Below are positions 1-7,235 of a stretch of DNA of 20,754 nucleotides, piece after piece. The notes beneath the pieces were generated by a model that was given only the letters and a program-made list of their open reading frames with translations, made no database searches and was not told where the DNA came from. The position numbers were made by a program, and so were the translations under genes. The stretch spans positions 1-20,754 of the forward strand of contig JAXDBZ010000126.1 in assembly GCA_034678345.1 (NCBI GenBank). Reading direction: 5' to 3'. Each line of letters begins with the position of its first letter. Position 1 is the first letter of the stretch. The DNA is from JANXPZ01 sp034678345. Lineage in GTDB: Bacteria; Eisenbacteria; RBG-16-71-46.

Positions 1-1
1 T

Positions 2-388
2 CCGCGGCTGCGGGTGGCGCTGGCCCACCTCGATCTCGCCCGCCAGCGCTACGTGGCCGCCGAGCGCCGCTACCGCGCGGTGATCGAGCGGGGGCTCGAC
101 GCACCCGAGGCGCGCCTGGGGCTGGGCGTGGCACTCACGCTCCAAGCCCGCGCCGAGCGCGACGCGCTCCGGGCGCGCGGGCTGCAACTCGAGGCCATCG
201 CCCAGTTCGTCGCGGTGGACCGCGACGACCCGGCCGCGACGGTCGCGCTCTACGACCGTGCCCTGCTGCTGGCCGGGCTGGGGCGCCGCGCCGAGGCCGA
301 GGCGGCCGCGCGCGATTACCTCACGCTCGATCCCTCCGAACCCTGGGCCTCGCGGCTGCGGCACGCGCTCGCGGCCGGCGCCGACTGA
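2..388 (+). CDS. TPR-repeat protein, 3' end (partial)
   Basis: This is the C-terminal part of a protein whose reading frame is open from the first bases of the window, so the true start lies upstream; the GTG at 14 is in frame but need not be the start. The visible 128 residues are Ala/Leu/Arg-rich helical pairs with TPR spacing: small residues and aromatics in helix A (RYVAAERRYRAVIERG) and a late repeat (ALLLAGLGRRAEAEAAARDYLTLDP) that matches the canonical A-L-x-x-L-G-R-x-x-E-A pattern ending in D-P. TPR domains are protein-protein interaction scaffolds, and nothing here identifies the partner. The gene ends at TGA 386-388, convergent with the SppA-like gene and separated from it by about 30 bases holding a stem-loop. 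I am confident of the TPR fold and have no view on the specific function. Confidence 0.75.
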   Translation, partial: PRLRVALAHLDLARQRYVAAERRYRAVIERGLDAPEARLGLGVALTLQARAERDALRARGLQLEAIAQFVAVDRDDPAATVALYDRALLLAGLGRRAEAEAAARDYLTLDPSEPWASRLRHALAAGAD

Positions 389-422
389 GCCGGCGCGGCC
401 GGACCCGCGCGCCGCGACTCAG
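385..422. terminator. Bidirectional stem-loop between convergent genes
   Basis: The arms 391-397 (CGGCGCG) and 408-414 (CGCGCCG) pair, and an outer CTGAG/CTCAG pair lies at 385-389 and 418-422. The structure spans the stop codons of both convergent genes (TGA 386-388 on plus, TGA 419-421 on minus). No T-run follows on either side, so an intrinsic terminator is only a possibility. The position between converging genes is the main support. Confidence 0.35.
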
Positions 423-2827
423 GGCGTCTCGTCCGCGTCCATCCAGTACAGCGGCGCGCCCGGCTCCGGCAGGCGCACGGCGTCGTCCCACGCCTGGCGC
501 ACCAGGCCGCCCACCGCGCGTTCGAGCAGCCCCGGCTGCGGGCGGCGGAACTCGAACGGCCGGATCCTCGCCCCCGCCGGCACGCCGGCGCGCCGCCGCG
601 CCTCGCCCAGCGCCGCCTCGAGCCCGCCGATCTCGTCCACCAGCCTCCGCTCGAGCGCGTCCTCACCCATCCACACGCGGCCCTGCGCCACCGCGTCCAC
701 CGCGTCCCACGACAGGCCGCGATCGGTGGCGACGCACTCGACGAAGCGCCGGTAGAAGCGCAGCGTCGCCGAGTCGGCCGTCGCCTGCTCGGCCGGCGTC
801 CAGTCGTGGTGCACGGACCAGGCGCGCATCCAGTCGCCGCGGTCGAAGTCGTCCTGCCGCACGCCCTGCCTCGCCCAGAACCCCTCGAGCGAGGGCTTGA
901 TCGAGAGCACGCCGATCGAGCCGGTGCGGGTGAAGCGGTCGGCGTAGATGCGGTCGCCGCCGGAGGAGATGTAGTAGCCCCCGCTGCCGGCGAGGCTACC
1001 CATCGAGACGACGAGCGGCTTCTTCGTCTCGCGCTTGAGCCGCAGGGTCGCGTGGTGGATGAGGTCCGAGGCCAGCGCCGAGCCGCCGGGGCTCTCGACC
1101 CGCAGCACCACCGCCCGGGTCTCGCGGCGCCGGAAGGCGCGCTCGAGCTGCTCGATCAGCGTGGTCGAGCCGAGGGTGGGCCCGAGCAGCAGGTCCCCGC
1201 CGCTGCGCCCGGTCTCGATGCCGCCCTGCGCGTAGACGATCGCCACCGGGGAGGGCAGCAGCCACTCGCGCCGCGCCGCGGGGCGCTTCGGCAGCGCCGC
1301 CGTGCGCGGCTTCTCCCCCATGCCGCAGAGCCGGCCGAGCATGGCCAGCGCGTCCTCGCGATAGCCGGCCGAGTCCAGCAGGCCGGCGGCGGCGAGGTCC
1401 TCGGCGCGCCAGGGGCGACCGTCGAGGAAGCCGAGCACGCGTTCGCGGCCCAGCTTCCGGTCGGCGCACAGCGCGCGCACGAACAGCTCCTGGCTCACCT
1501 CGAGGTTGCGCTCGATGGCCTCGCGGTCGGCCGGCGGCGTCGAGTCCACGCTGAAGTTGCGGTAGGCCGACTTGTACTTCCCGTACGCGGTGCGCTCGAC
1601 CTTGACGCCGAGGCGCTCGAGCAGGCCGCGGTAGTAGCGGCGCTCGGCGCGCAGGCCGAGCCCGCTCGGAATCGCCTCCGGCGCCATCACGATGCGGTCG
1701 CAGGCCGAGGCGAGGTAGAGATCGGCCCGCCCCGCGCCGACCTCGAGGTAGGCCACCACCGGCTTGCCGGCGCGGCGCAGTCGTTCGAGCCGCGGCCGCA
1801 GCTCCTCGATCTGCGCCATGTTGCCCACGCCGCGCACGTCGAGGAACACGCCGCGGGTGAGCGGGTCGTCGAGGGCGCGCTCGAGCTGTTGGTGCAGCGG
1901 CCGCGCCGGCGTGACGTCCGTGCCGCCGAAGAGCGAGAGACCCGACATGGCGTCGTCGCCCAGGTCGCCCCCGGCGCGCACCACGGCCACCCGCTCCTGC
2001 GCGCGGCTCGCGAGCGCCGTGCGTTCCTCGCCGGCGTGGACCGAGACCGTGCCGCCGGAGGAGCGGGCGTGCCGTCCCGCCGAACCGCGCTGCGCCGCCA
2101 GCGTGTTGTTCACGCCGCGGAGGGTGAGGCCGAGGTACGCGCCGCCGTGGTCCTCGAGCGCGCCGCGCACCAGCAGGCCCGGCGCCGCCTCGAACTCGGC
2201 GCCCATGCGCACGCGTGCGTCCCCGCGCGCCGCGCCCTCCGTCATCATCAGGTCGGCGGTGAGCGTGAGGCGCGTGCCCCAACCGTGCGCCCGCGCCGGG
2301 TCGAGCGCGAGCGGCCGGAAGCCCGCCGCCAGCGTCCAGGCACGGTCCTGCCGCGCGCCGGCGACCGCGGGCTCGAACAGGTGCTCCGCCACCGCGCCCA
2401 GCGCCAGCCACGGACTCGGGTGGGAGAGCAGACCGAGCCGGTGGTCGGTCACCGTCCGGTGCGCGCGGTCGTCCACGCGCCAATCCACGCCCCAGCCCAG
2501 CCGCAGTCGCTCGTTGCCCGCCGCCTGCGCCAGGCCGATGGTGTGCCCGAGGTCCCCGGCACGCTCGTAGGCCAGCCCGAGCCCGCCCACCGTCGCCGCC
2601 CAGCGCGCGAGGTCGGGCGCGTTCTCCAGCATCGCCCACGAGGCGAGCAGCTCCGCCGGGTAGCGCAGGCCGATCCCCGCGGGGTTGACGTAGAGCGCGC
2701 CCGCGTCGTCGGTGGCGGCGGCGCTCTCGTGACCGTAGAGCGGCAGGGGCAGCTCCGCGGCGGCCGCGGGCGGCGTGGCGCCCGCGGCGAGCAGCGCGAA
2801 CGCGAGGAGGGCGGACAGTCGGCGCAT
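419..2827 (-). CDS. sppA: SppA-type (S49) protease with N-terminal barrel-like domain
   Basis: This is a predicted exported serine protease of the signal-peptide-peptidase A family, 802 residues. Start ATG 2827 is chosen because a signal peptide follows (MRRLSALLAFALLAAG, cleavage near 24) and GGGAGGT lies at 2835-2841. Residues about 25-245 are Gly/aromatic alternating strands with an ALYVNPAGIGL motif (44-54), resembling PorV/FadL-like outer-membrane barrels. Residues about 278-800 are the tandem SppA domains of the 67-kDa type. The N-terminal one carries the general-base lysine (K419, in GKYKSAY) and the C-terminal one the nucleophile serine (S615, in AGSGGYYIS), with the preceding ESPGGSALAS segment intact. 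Escherichia coli SppA is inner-membrane anchored and degrades leftover signal peptides; here the barrel-like extension suggests a periplasmic or outer-membrane location (inference). It lies 32 bp downstream of nth and is probably cotranscribed with it. Confidence 0.85.
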   Translation of the reverse strand: MRRLSALLAFALLAAGATPPAAAAELPLPLYGHESAAATDDAGALYVNPAGIGLRYPAELLASWAMLENAPDLARWAATVGGLGLAYERAGDLGHTIGLAQAAGNERLRLGWGVDWRVDDRAHRTVTDHRLGLLSHPSPWLALGAVAEHLFEPAVAGARQDRAWTLAAGFRPLALDPARAHGWGTRLTLTADLMMTEGAARGDARVRMGAEFEAAPGLLVRGALEDHGGAYLGLTLRGVNNTLAAQRGSAGRHARSSGGTVSVHAGEERTALASRAQERVAVVRAGGDLGDDAMSGLSLFGGTDVTPARPLHQQLERALDDPLTRGVFLDVRGVGNMAQIEELRPRLERLRRAGKPVVAYLEVGAGRADLYLASACDRIVMAPEAIPSGLGLRAERRYYRGLLERLGVKVERTAYGKYKSAYRNFSVDSTPPADREAIERNLEVSQELFVRALCADRKLGRERVLGFLDGRPWRAEDLAAAGLLDSAGYREDALAMLGRLCGMGEKPRTAALPKRPAARREWLLPSPVAIVYAQGGIETGRSGGDLLLGPTLGSTTLIEQLERAFRRRETRAVVLRVESPGGSALASDLIHHATLRLKRETKKPLVVSMGSLAGSGGYYISSGGDRIYADRFTRTGSIGVLSIKPSLEGFWARQGVRQDDFDRGDWMRAWSVHHDWTPAEQATADSATLRFYRRFVECVATDRGLSWDAVDAVAQGRVWMGEDALERRLVDEIGGLEAALGEARRRAGVPAGARIRPFEFRRPQPGLLERAVGGLVRQAWDDAVRLPEPGAPLYWMDADETP

Positions 2828-2859
2828 GACGGGGACCTCCCGGCCGCGCTGCCCGGGTG

Positions 2860-3660
2860 TCACGAGGCGGAGGTGACGCCGAGGCGCGGGCAGTGGGGTG
2901 AGAGCGGACAGATGGAGCAACGTGACTTCCGCGCCACGCAGACGCGGCGGCCGTGGAAGATGAGCCAAAGCGAGAAGCGCGACCACTTCGCCTCGGGCAC
3001 GAGCGGCTGCAGGGCGAACTCGATCTTCACCGGGTCGCGCTCCTTCGTGAAGCCGAGCCGCCCGGCCAGGCGCTGCACGTGCGTGTCCACGACGATGCCC
3101 GGCAGGCCGTAGGCGCTGCCCAGCACCACGTTGGCGGTCTTGCGCCCCACGCCCGGCAGCGTGACCAGCTCCTCCATCGTGCGCGGCACCTCGCCGCCGA
3201 AGCGCTCGACGATCGCGGCGCAGCAGGCCTGGATGGCCTTCGCCTTGTTGCGGTAGAAGCCGGTCGAACGGATGAGCTCCTCGAGCCCGGCGCGGTCGGC
3301 GCCAGCGAGCGCCGCCGCGTCGGGGAAGCGCGCGAACAGCTCCGGCGTGACCAGGTTCACGCGCGCGTCGGTGCACTGCGCCGAGAGGATGGTGGCGACG
3401 AGCAGCTGCAGGGCGTTCGCGTGCACGAGCGGCGTGGCGGCGTCGGGGTAGATCCGCTCGAGGATGCCGGCGACGGCCGCGGCGCGGGCGATGAGTTCGT
3501 CCGCGCGCGCCCCGCGACGCGCGTGCGCCGCCCTGGGCACGCGCACGGGCTTCGCCCGGGGACCGGCGGGCTTGCGCCCGGGCGTGGCGCGCGGGCGGCT
3601 CTTGCCCGGCAGGCGCGGCTGGGGCTCGCGGCGGCGGGAACGCGGCGACTTGCGCGGCAT
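2860..3660 (-). CDS. nth: Endonuclease III (DNA glycosylase/AP lyase)
   Basis: This is a bifunctional base-excision-repair enzyme that removes oxidised pyrimidines and cleaves at the resulting abasic site. The 266 residues carry the full signature: helix-hairpin-helix LPGVGRKTANVVL at about 168-180 with catalytic Lys174, catalytic Asp192 in VDTHVQR, and the C-terminal 4Fe-4S loop with cysteines 241, 248, 251 and 257 in C-x6-C-x2-C-x5-C spacing. The first ~50 residues are an unusual Arg/Lys/Pro-rich tail absent from the ~211-residue E. coli enzyme. The ATG at 3660 is supported by a promoter whose -10 box lies only 9 nt upstream; there is no Shine-Dalgarno sequence, so the message is probably leaderless. 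An internal start beyond the basic tail cannot be excluded. The SppA-like gene follows after 32 bp. Confidence 0.95.
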   Translation of the reverse strand: MPRKSPRSRRREPQPRLPGKSRPRATPGRKPAGPRAKPVRVPRAAHARRGARADELIARAAAVAGILERIYPDAATPLVHANALQLLVATILSAQCTDARVNLVTPELFARFPDAAALAGADRAGLEELIRSTGFYRNKAKAIQACCAAIVERFGGEVPRTMEELVTLPGVGRKTANVVLGSAYGLPGIVVDTHVQRLAGRLGFTKERDPVKIEFALQPLVPEAKWSRFSLWLIFHGRRVCVARKSRCSICPLSPHCPRLGVTSAS

Positions 3661-3669
3661 GGTGCGGCC

Positions 3670-3698
3670 AGACTATCGGCCGCCGCGCGGCGAGGCAA
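3670..3698 (-). promoter_or_regulatory. Predicted sigma70-type promoter of nth
   Basis: On the minus strand, TTGCCT (3698-3693), a 17-nt spacer and TAGTCT (3675-3670) are followed 9 nt later by the nth ATG. The predicted transcription start would fall within a few bases of the start codon. The same geometry recurs at two other genes in this window. Confidence 0.5.
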
Positions 3699-3721
3699 GG
3701 GCCGGAGGTGCCACCAACACA

Positions 3722-3751
3722 CCGCCCGGACGCCTCGCGGCGCCCGGGCGG
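3722..3751 (-). terminator. Stem-loop downstream of outer-membrane protein gene
   Basis: There is a perfect 8-bp stem, CCGCCCGG (3722-3729) with CCGGGCGG (3744-3751), and a 14-nt loop. It begins 25 nt after the stop codon of the gene ending at 3777. On the minus strand it is followed by TGTGTTGG, a weak T-tract. It would insulate nth from the upstream barrel gene. Confidence 0.45.
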
Positions 3752-3776
3752 GCTGGAGCCTCCGGAGGTGCTGTGC

Positions 3777-4583
3777 CTAGAAGCCCCAGGCCAGGCCGAA
3801 GCGCGCGCCGACGCCGTTCATCTTCACGATGTCGCGCACGGTGACGTAGCCGTACTCCTCGAGGTAGACGTCCACGTCGCTGGCCGCCTCGCAGCCGTTG
3901 TAGAAGACCTCGCCGGTGAGCCGCGTGCGGCCGCTGAGCGGGATGCCCAGGCCACCCCAGACCTGCCAGCCGAGGCCGCCGAAGGTCTCGTCGTAGGTCT
4001 CGTAGGTCAGGTAGTTGTCGGAGCTCAGGAACAGCCACTCGTAGCCGATGCCGGCACCGGCGTACGGGATCACCGACATGTTCTCGTCGCCGCTGACCTG
4101 GACGAACGCCAGCAGCGGGACGAGGTCCAGCGTGGACTCGGACAGCAGCAGGCGCGACTCGAACTCGCCGCCCGGCCCCTCGTAGGTGCCGAGGGCCAGC
4201 TCGTTCTCCTCCGAACGGTGCCACCAGTCCATGCCCACGCCGATCTGCACGTGCGGGTCCACCTGCGGGCCGATGCGGAAGCCGCAGTCGAACCCGGCAT
4301 CGAGATCCTCGTTGGGATCGAAGAAGCCGGCGTGGAGCTGCGTGGTGACCGGCATCACCGGCGCGCGCGAGCGATAGTGCCGCGGGCGATAGGTCACGCC
4401 CCCCACGAACGGCGTGGTGAGCGTCAGCGTCGTGGGCGCCAGCATGGCCGCGCCGCCCGACAGGGGCGCGGTGATCTCGAACGAAGACCCGATCGCGGCG
4501 CTGCCGGAGACGGAGTCACCGGCCACGGCGGCCACCGGGAACGCCACGGCCGTCAGAACGGCCAGCCACAGGTTCTTGCGCAT
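3777..4583 (-). CDS. Outer-membrane beta-barrel protein, uncharacterised
   Basis: This is a 268-residue exported protein. The start at ATG 4583 is supported by a strong GAAGGAGGGG at 4591-4600 and a clean signal peptide (MRKNLWLAVLTAVAFPVAAVAG, cleavage after AVAG). The mature protein consists of alternating hydrophobic/polar strands with Gly and aromatic girdle residues, including QIGVGMDWWHR, PYAGAGIGYEWLFL, GWQVWGGLGIPL and a final GARFGLAWGF ending in Phe. The terminal aromatic is the usual recognition signal for BAM-mediated barrel insertion. The length suits an 8-10-stranded barrel of the OmpW/OmpA-like 'outer membrane protein beta-barrel' group, but I cannot assign a family or ligand. 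It is transcribed alone: it diverges from the LolA-like gene and is followed by a stem-loop. Confidence 0.75.
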   Translation of the reverse strand: MRKNLWLAVLTAVAFPVAAVAGDSVSGSAAIGSSFEITAPLSGGAAMLAPTTLTLTTPFVGGVTYRPRHYRSRAPVMPVTTQLHAGFFDPNEDLDAGFDCGFRIGPQVDPHVQIGVGMDWWHRSEENELALGTYEGPGGEFESRLLLSESTLDLVPLLAFVQVSGDENMSVIPYAGAGIGYEWLFLSSDNYLTYETYDETFGGLGWQVWGGLGIPLSGRTRLTGEVFYNGCEAASDVDVYLEEYGYVTVRDIVKMNGVGARFGLAWGF

Positions 4584-4609
4584 CACGGGACCCCTCCTTC
4601 GTGCTCGCC

Positions 4610-4627
4610 CGCCCCGGGACCGGGGCG
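4610..4627 (-). other. 5'-leader hairpin of barrel-protein gene
   Basis: CGCCCCGG (4610-4617) and CCGGGGCG (4620-4627) form an inverted repeat 27-44 nt upstream of the start at 4583. It lies outside the ribosome-binding site. It could be a leader structure or an operator; nothing else in the sequence distinguishes these. Confidence 0.3.
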
Positions 4628-4673
4628 AATCCGCCGTCGTTGTCGCACGGTCCGTGCCGGAACCGTCCTTTGC

Positions 4674-4703
4674 TTGCGCCCATCCTACGCCCGCCGTTAT
4701 CAC
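4674..4703 (+). promoter_or_regulatory. Candidate promoter of LolA-like/barrel operon
   Basis: TTGCGC (4674-4679), an 18-nt spacer and TATCAC (4698-4703) lie about 90 nt upstream of the ATG at 4793. The match is weaker than for the other promoters listed here. I found no convincing partner promoter on the minus strand in the same divergent region. Confidence 0.3.
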
Positions 4704-4792
4704 TACGCCGAAAGGGCCAAGCGGCGCCGCGCGTTGCGGCGTCGTGACGCCCTGTGGCGACCGAGCCGCACCCCGACGCACCCGGAGACCCC

Positions 4793-5644
4793 ATGGCCGC
4801 ATCCACCATCGCCCTGTTCGCCGCCGTGCTGGCCGCTGCCCCGTCCGGTACGGCCCGGCCCCTGCCGTCCGGCCCGACGCTGGCGGCCGAGGACACCCTG
4901 CACACCGAGGTGCCGCCGGTGCTCGTCCGGGCGCCCCGGGTCACGCTCGACGAGATCCTCGCCCGGGTCGAGCGCGGCGAGCGCCGCCGCGACTCCCTGA
5001 TGACCGACCAGCGCTTCCTCGTCACCGCCCGGCTGGTGCGCACCGGCGACGCCAGGCGCGCCCCGGAGGTGCTCAGCGAGTGGGTCGCCCGCGTCTTCCG
5101 CAAGCGGCCCGACCGGGTGCGCACCCAGATCCTGCGCGACTACCAGGCCGGGCGCGAGGAGAAGGGACGGCCGGGGGTGAAGGTGCAGCTCAAGGCCCGC
5201 GGCGGCATGGACGAGGAGATCGTCAACTTCGCCTTCCGCCCCGAGCGGCGGCGGCAGTTCCGCTACCGCATCCTCGGCCGCGACCTGGTCGGGGGCCACG
5301 TCATCTACCGCCTCGGCTTCGAGCCCCGCTCGCTGCTCGACCCCACCGCGCCGCACGGCGTGGTGTGGGTGGACACGAACGACTTCGTCATCGTGCGCCA
5401 GGAGGTCGGCTTCGACCACTCCCCCGCCCCGCCGCTGCTCGAGGACGTCCAGCGCATCGTCATCGAACGGACGAACGTGGACGGCCACTGGGTGCTCCAC
5501 CGCCTGCTCATGCGCGCCGAGATGTCCGTGCCGCTGCCCCGGGTGGGGCGCAGCTTCGACTTCTCCATGCGCTTCGACGACTACGCCATCAACACCGGCC
5601 TGCCCGACTCGCTGTTCGCGCCGCCGGCGAAAGGGAAGTCATGA
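4793..5644 (+). CDS. Exported LolA-like outer-membrane-associated protein
   Basis: This is a predicted periplasmic protein of 283 residues. ATG 4793 is preferred over the upstream in-frame GTG at 4754 because GGAG (4784-4787) sits 5 nt before it and a short hydrophobic signal sequence (MAASTIALFAAVLAAAPSG) follows directly. The mature region has the run of amphipathic strands seen in LolA/LolB-fold 'outer membrane lipoprotein-sorting'-type proteins: FAFRPERRRQFRYRIL, VVWVDTNDFVIVRQEVGF, GHWVLHRLLMRAEM and FSMRFDDYAINTGLPDSLF. The pattern of a converted-substrate strand followed by 'D...F.I.r.e' is the main basis; overall similarity is modest and a true LolA role is not shown. The stop overlaps the next start (ATGA at 5641-5644), so it is translationally coupled to the barrel protein. 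The pair probably work together in envelope assembly or lipid/lipoprotein handling (inference). Confidence 0.55.
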   Translation: MAASTIALFAAVLAAAPSGTARPLPSGPTLAAEDTLHTEVPPVLVRAPRVTLDEILARVERGERRRDSLMTDQRFLVTARLVRTGDARRAPEVLSEWVARVFRKRPDRVRTQILRDYQAGREEKGRPGVKVQLKARGGMDEEIVNFAFRPERRRQFRYRILGRDLVGGHVIYRLGFEPRSLLDPTAPHGVVWVDTNDFVIVRQEVGFDHSPAPPLLEDVQRIVIERTNVDGHWVLHRLLMRAEMSVPLPRVGRSFDFSMRFDDYAINTGLPDSLFAPPAKGKS

Positions 5645-6987
5645 GTCGCCCCGTCCTGCTCTCCGCCGCGCTCGCCGCGGCGCTCCTGCTCACCGCCACG
5701 CCGGCCCGCGCCCAGGTCCCGGCGGCGCCCGACACCGCGCTGGGCGGCTTCCTCCGCGAGCTGGCCGATTCGACCGACGGCTACTTCGGGCTCGCCGCGG
5801 CGCCGACCGACACCGCCGGCCTCGACACCGTGCTGGTGGACAGCGCCAGCCGGCCAGCGCGGCGGCTGGCGGCCGGCCTGGCGCCCGATTACGACTTCAA
5901 CCGGGTGGACGGGAACACCTGGGGCGGCACGCTCACCCTGCGCGACGGGAACCAGGAGCCGGGCGAGCCCGGATTCGGCAGGCTGGCCGGACAGCTGGCG
6001 CGCGCCGTGGGCCCGCGCACGACGCTGGGCGGCGCACGCTACACGAACCGCCTGCCGGCGGCGGGTGGCTCCCTCGCCCTCGATCTGTGGGCCGGCCGCC
6101 GCACCGACCGCCTGGACCGCGACGACGACGAGCGGGCGCTCGACTTCCTGCGCGCCTTCGTCACCGGCGACGACGCCAGCCAGTACCTGCGCGCCGACGG
6201 CTTCGCCGGCTCGCTCGACCACGGGCACGGCGTCTGGCGCGCGCGCGTCGCCTGGCGCGACCTCTGGCACTCGCCCCTCGCCACCACGGCGAGCTGGAAC
6301 CTGCTCGACCGCCGGCTCGTCACGCCGGGCAACCTGGCGGCCGCTCCGGGCCGCACCCGCGAGGCCGGCTACGCCCTGAGCCTGCGCTGGCCGTGGCTGC
6401 CGCTCGTGACCGAGGTCGAGTACCAGACCGCCAGCCGCCGGCTGGGCAGCGACTTCGAGTACCGCCGCACCCGCGCGGCGGCCGCGCTCGACCTCTCGCT
6501 CGGCCGCGTCGCGGCGCTGGTGCCGCAGTTCGCCTACGGGCGCCTCACCGGCGACGCCGTGCCGCAGGCCGCGTTCTACCTGGGCGGCGGCACGATGCGC
6601 AGCCTGCACCGCGACGCGCGCGCCGGCACCGGCCTGGCCGTCGCGCGGCTCGAGCTGGTCACGGCCGGCGACCTGCTCGAGACGCTCCGCCTGCCGCACT
6701 CCGGGGCGCTGCCGCTGCGCGGGGCGGTCTTCGGCACCACCAGCGCGGTGTGGGGACGCGACCCGTACACCGGCGCGGTGGTGCGCGGCGACGACTGGCC
6801 CGGCCGCCGCGACTGGCGCGGCGAGGTGGGCGTGTCGCTGCTCTTCCAGTCGGCTCTGTTCTCGCCCGGCAGCACGCTGCGCACCTCCTGCGCCTGGCCG
6901 GTCGGCCCGGACGCCGGCGGGCCGCGCTGGAGCGTGTCCGTCTCGCACCCGCTGGACCTGCTGCGCTTCGCGCCGGACACGGACTGA
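5641..6987 (+). CDS. Surface-antigen/BamA-like outer-membrane barrel protein
   Basis: This is a 448-residue exported protein starting at ATG 5641, which overlaps the previous stop by ATGA. The N-terminal signal peptide (MSRPVLLSAALAAALLLTATPARAQ) is clear. After a low-complexity linker, residues about 80-448 are antiparallel strands typical of 16-strand barrels. Near residue 312, FYLGGGTMRSL followed by GTGLAVARLEL resembles the conserved 'LGG-x-x-x-RG/RS ... E' segment of the Omp85/surface-antigen (D15) barrel, where it forms the lid-lock loop. No POTRA domains are recognisable; the LolA-like partner may fill the periplasmic role (inference). The protein ends in Asp rather than an aromatic residue, though aromatic and Leu residues occur just before it (SHPLDLLRF). 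The gene is followed by a strong hairpin at 7005-7032. Confidence 0.6.
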   Translation: MSRPVLLSAALAAALLLTATPARAQVPAAPDTALGGFLRELADSTDGYFGLAAAPTDTAGLDTVLVDSASRPARRLAAGLAPDYDFNRVDGNTWGGTLTLRDGNQEPGEPGFGRLAGQLARAVGPRTTLGGARYTNRLPAAGGSLALDLWAGRRTDRLDRDDDERALDFLRAFVTGDDASQYLRADGFAGSLDHGHGVWRARVAWRDLWHSPLATTASWNLLDRRLVTPGNLAAAPGRTREAGYALSLRWPWLPLVTEVEYQTASRRLGSDFEYRRTRAAAALDLSLGRVAALVPQFAYGRLTGDAVPQAAFYLGGGTMRSLHRDARAGTGLAVARLELVTAGDLLETLRLPHSGALPLRGAVFGTTSAVWGRDPYTGAVVRGDDWPGRRDWRGEVGVSLLFQSALFSPGSTLRTSCAWPVGPDAGGPRWSVSVSHPLDLLRFAPDTD

Positions 6988-7004
6988 CCACGCGGCACGC
7001 GAGA

Positions 7005-7032
7005 CCGGCCGGGCGGTGATCCGCCCGGCCGG
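7005..7032 (+). terminator. Strong 12-bp hairpin terminator
   Basis: CCGGCCGGGCGG (7005-7016), loop TGAT, and CCGCCCGGCCGG (7021-7032) form a perfect 12-bp stem starting 17 nt after the barrel-gene stop. It is followed by CTCGTTCGTTCG, a broken T-tract. Before the insertion at 7051-7235 this hairpin would have lain about 20 nt from the stop of the converging gene, so it may originally have served both. Confidence 0.7.
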
Positions 7033-7050
7033 CTCGTTCGTTCGCGTCGG

Positions 7051-7235
7051 CTAGCCTGGACTATTCAGGTCCCGCGTCGCGAGGATGCGAGATGACCGCA
7101 AGATGCGAGGCAAGACTGCCGGCCGCGACGCAGTCGGGGTTGAACGCCCCGTCGAGGAGCGGCCGGCAGGATGGCCGAAGCAGATTGCGGTCAGATCGCG
7201 TCCGCAGCAGCGGGTTCATGAATAGTCCAGGCTAG
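7051..7235. mobile_element. CTAG-flanked palindromic MITE-like element
   Basis: A perfect 17-bp terminal inverted repeat, CTAGCCTGGACTATTCA (7051-7067) and its complement (7219-7235), bounds a 185-bp nested palindrome. Inside, three further perfect pairs occur in register: 7093-7101/7185-7193 (9 bp), 7116-7126/7159-7169 (11 bp) and 7135-7139/7147-7151 (5 bp) around a 7-nt loop. The unpaired gaps are nearly equal on the two sides (25/25, 14/15, 8/7). The outermost CTAG on each side could be a 4-bp target duplication, leaving a 177-bp element with 13-bp ends starting CCTGG. It has no coding capacity, which fits a non-autonomous element mobilised in trans. The IS family is not established from sequence alone. 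Confidence 0.65.

Noticed and set aside
806..3112. Long plus-strand open frame (768 codons) across the SppA/nth region
   Set aside because: It lies antisense to two genes with clear catalytic motifs, is full of low-complexity Arg/Ala/His/Gly, and has no domain signal; long shadow frames are expected at this GC content.
4682..4724. Minus-strand promoter for the outer-membrane barrel gene (TAGGAT, GATAAC or TTGGCC combinations)
   Set aside because: None of the -10-like hexamers has a -35-like partner at 16-18 nt; the closest pair has a 13-nt spacer.
4414..4792. In-frame extension of the barrel-protein frame upstream of 5641 as a large fusion
   Set aside because: The extension reads through the LolA-like gene in another frame; signal peptide and ATGA coupling place the true start at 5641.
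7116..7169. Inner hairpin of the element as an independent terminator
   Set aside because: It is part of the larger register of inverted repeats and has no T-run after it; it may end transcripts incidentally but is not listed separately.
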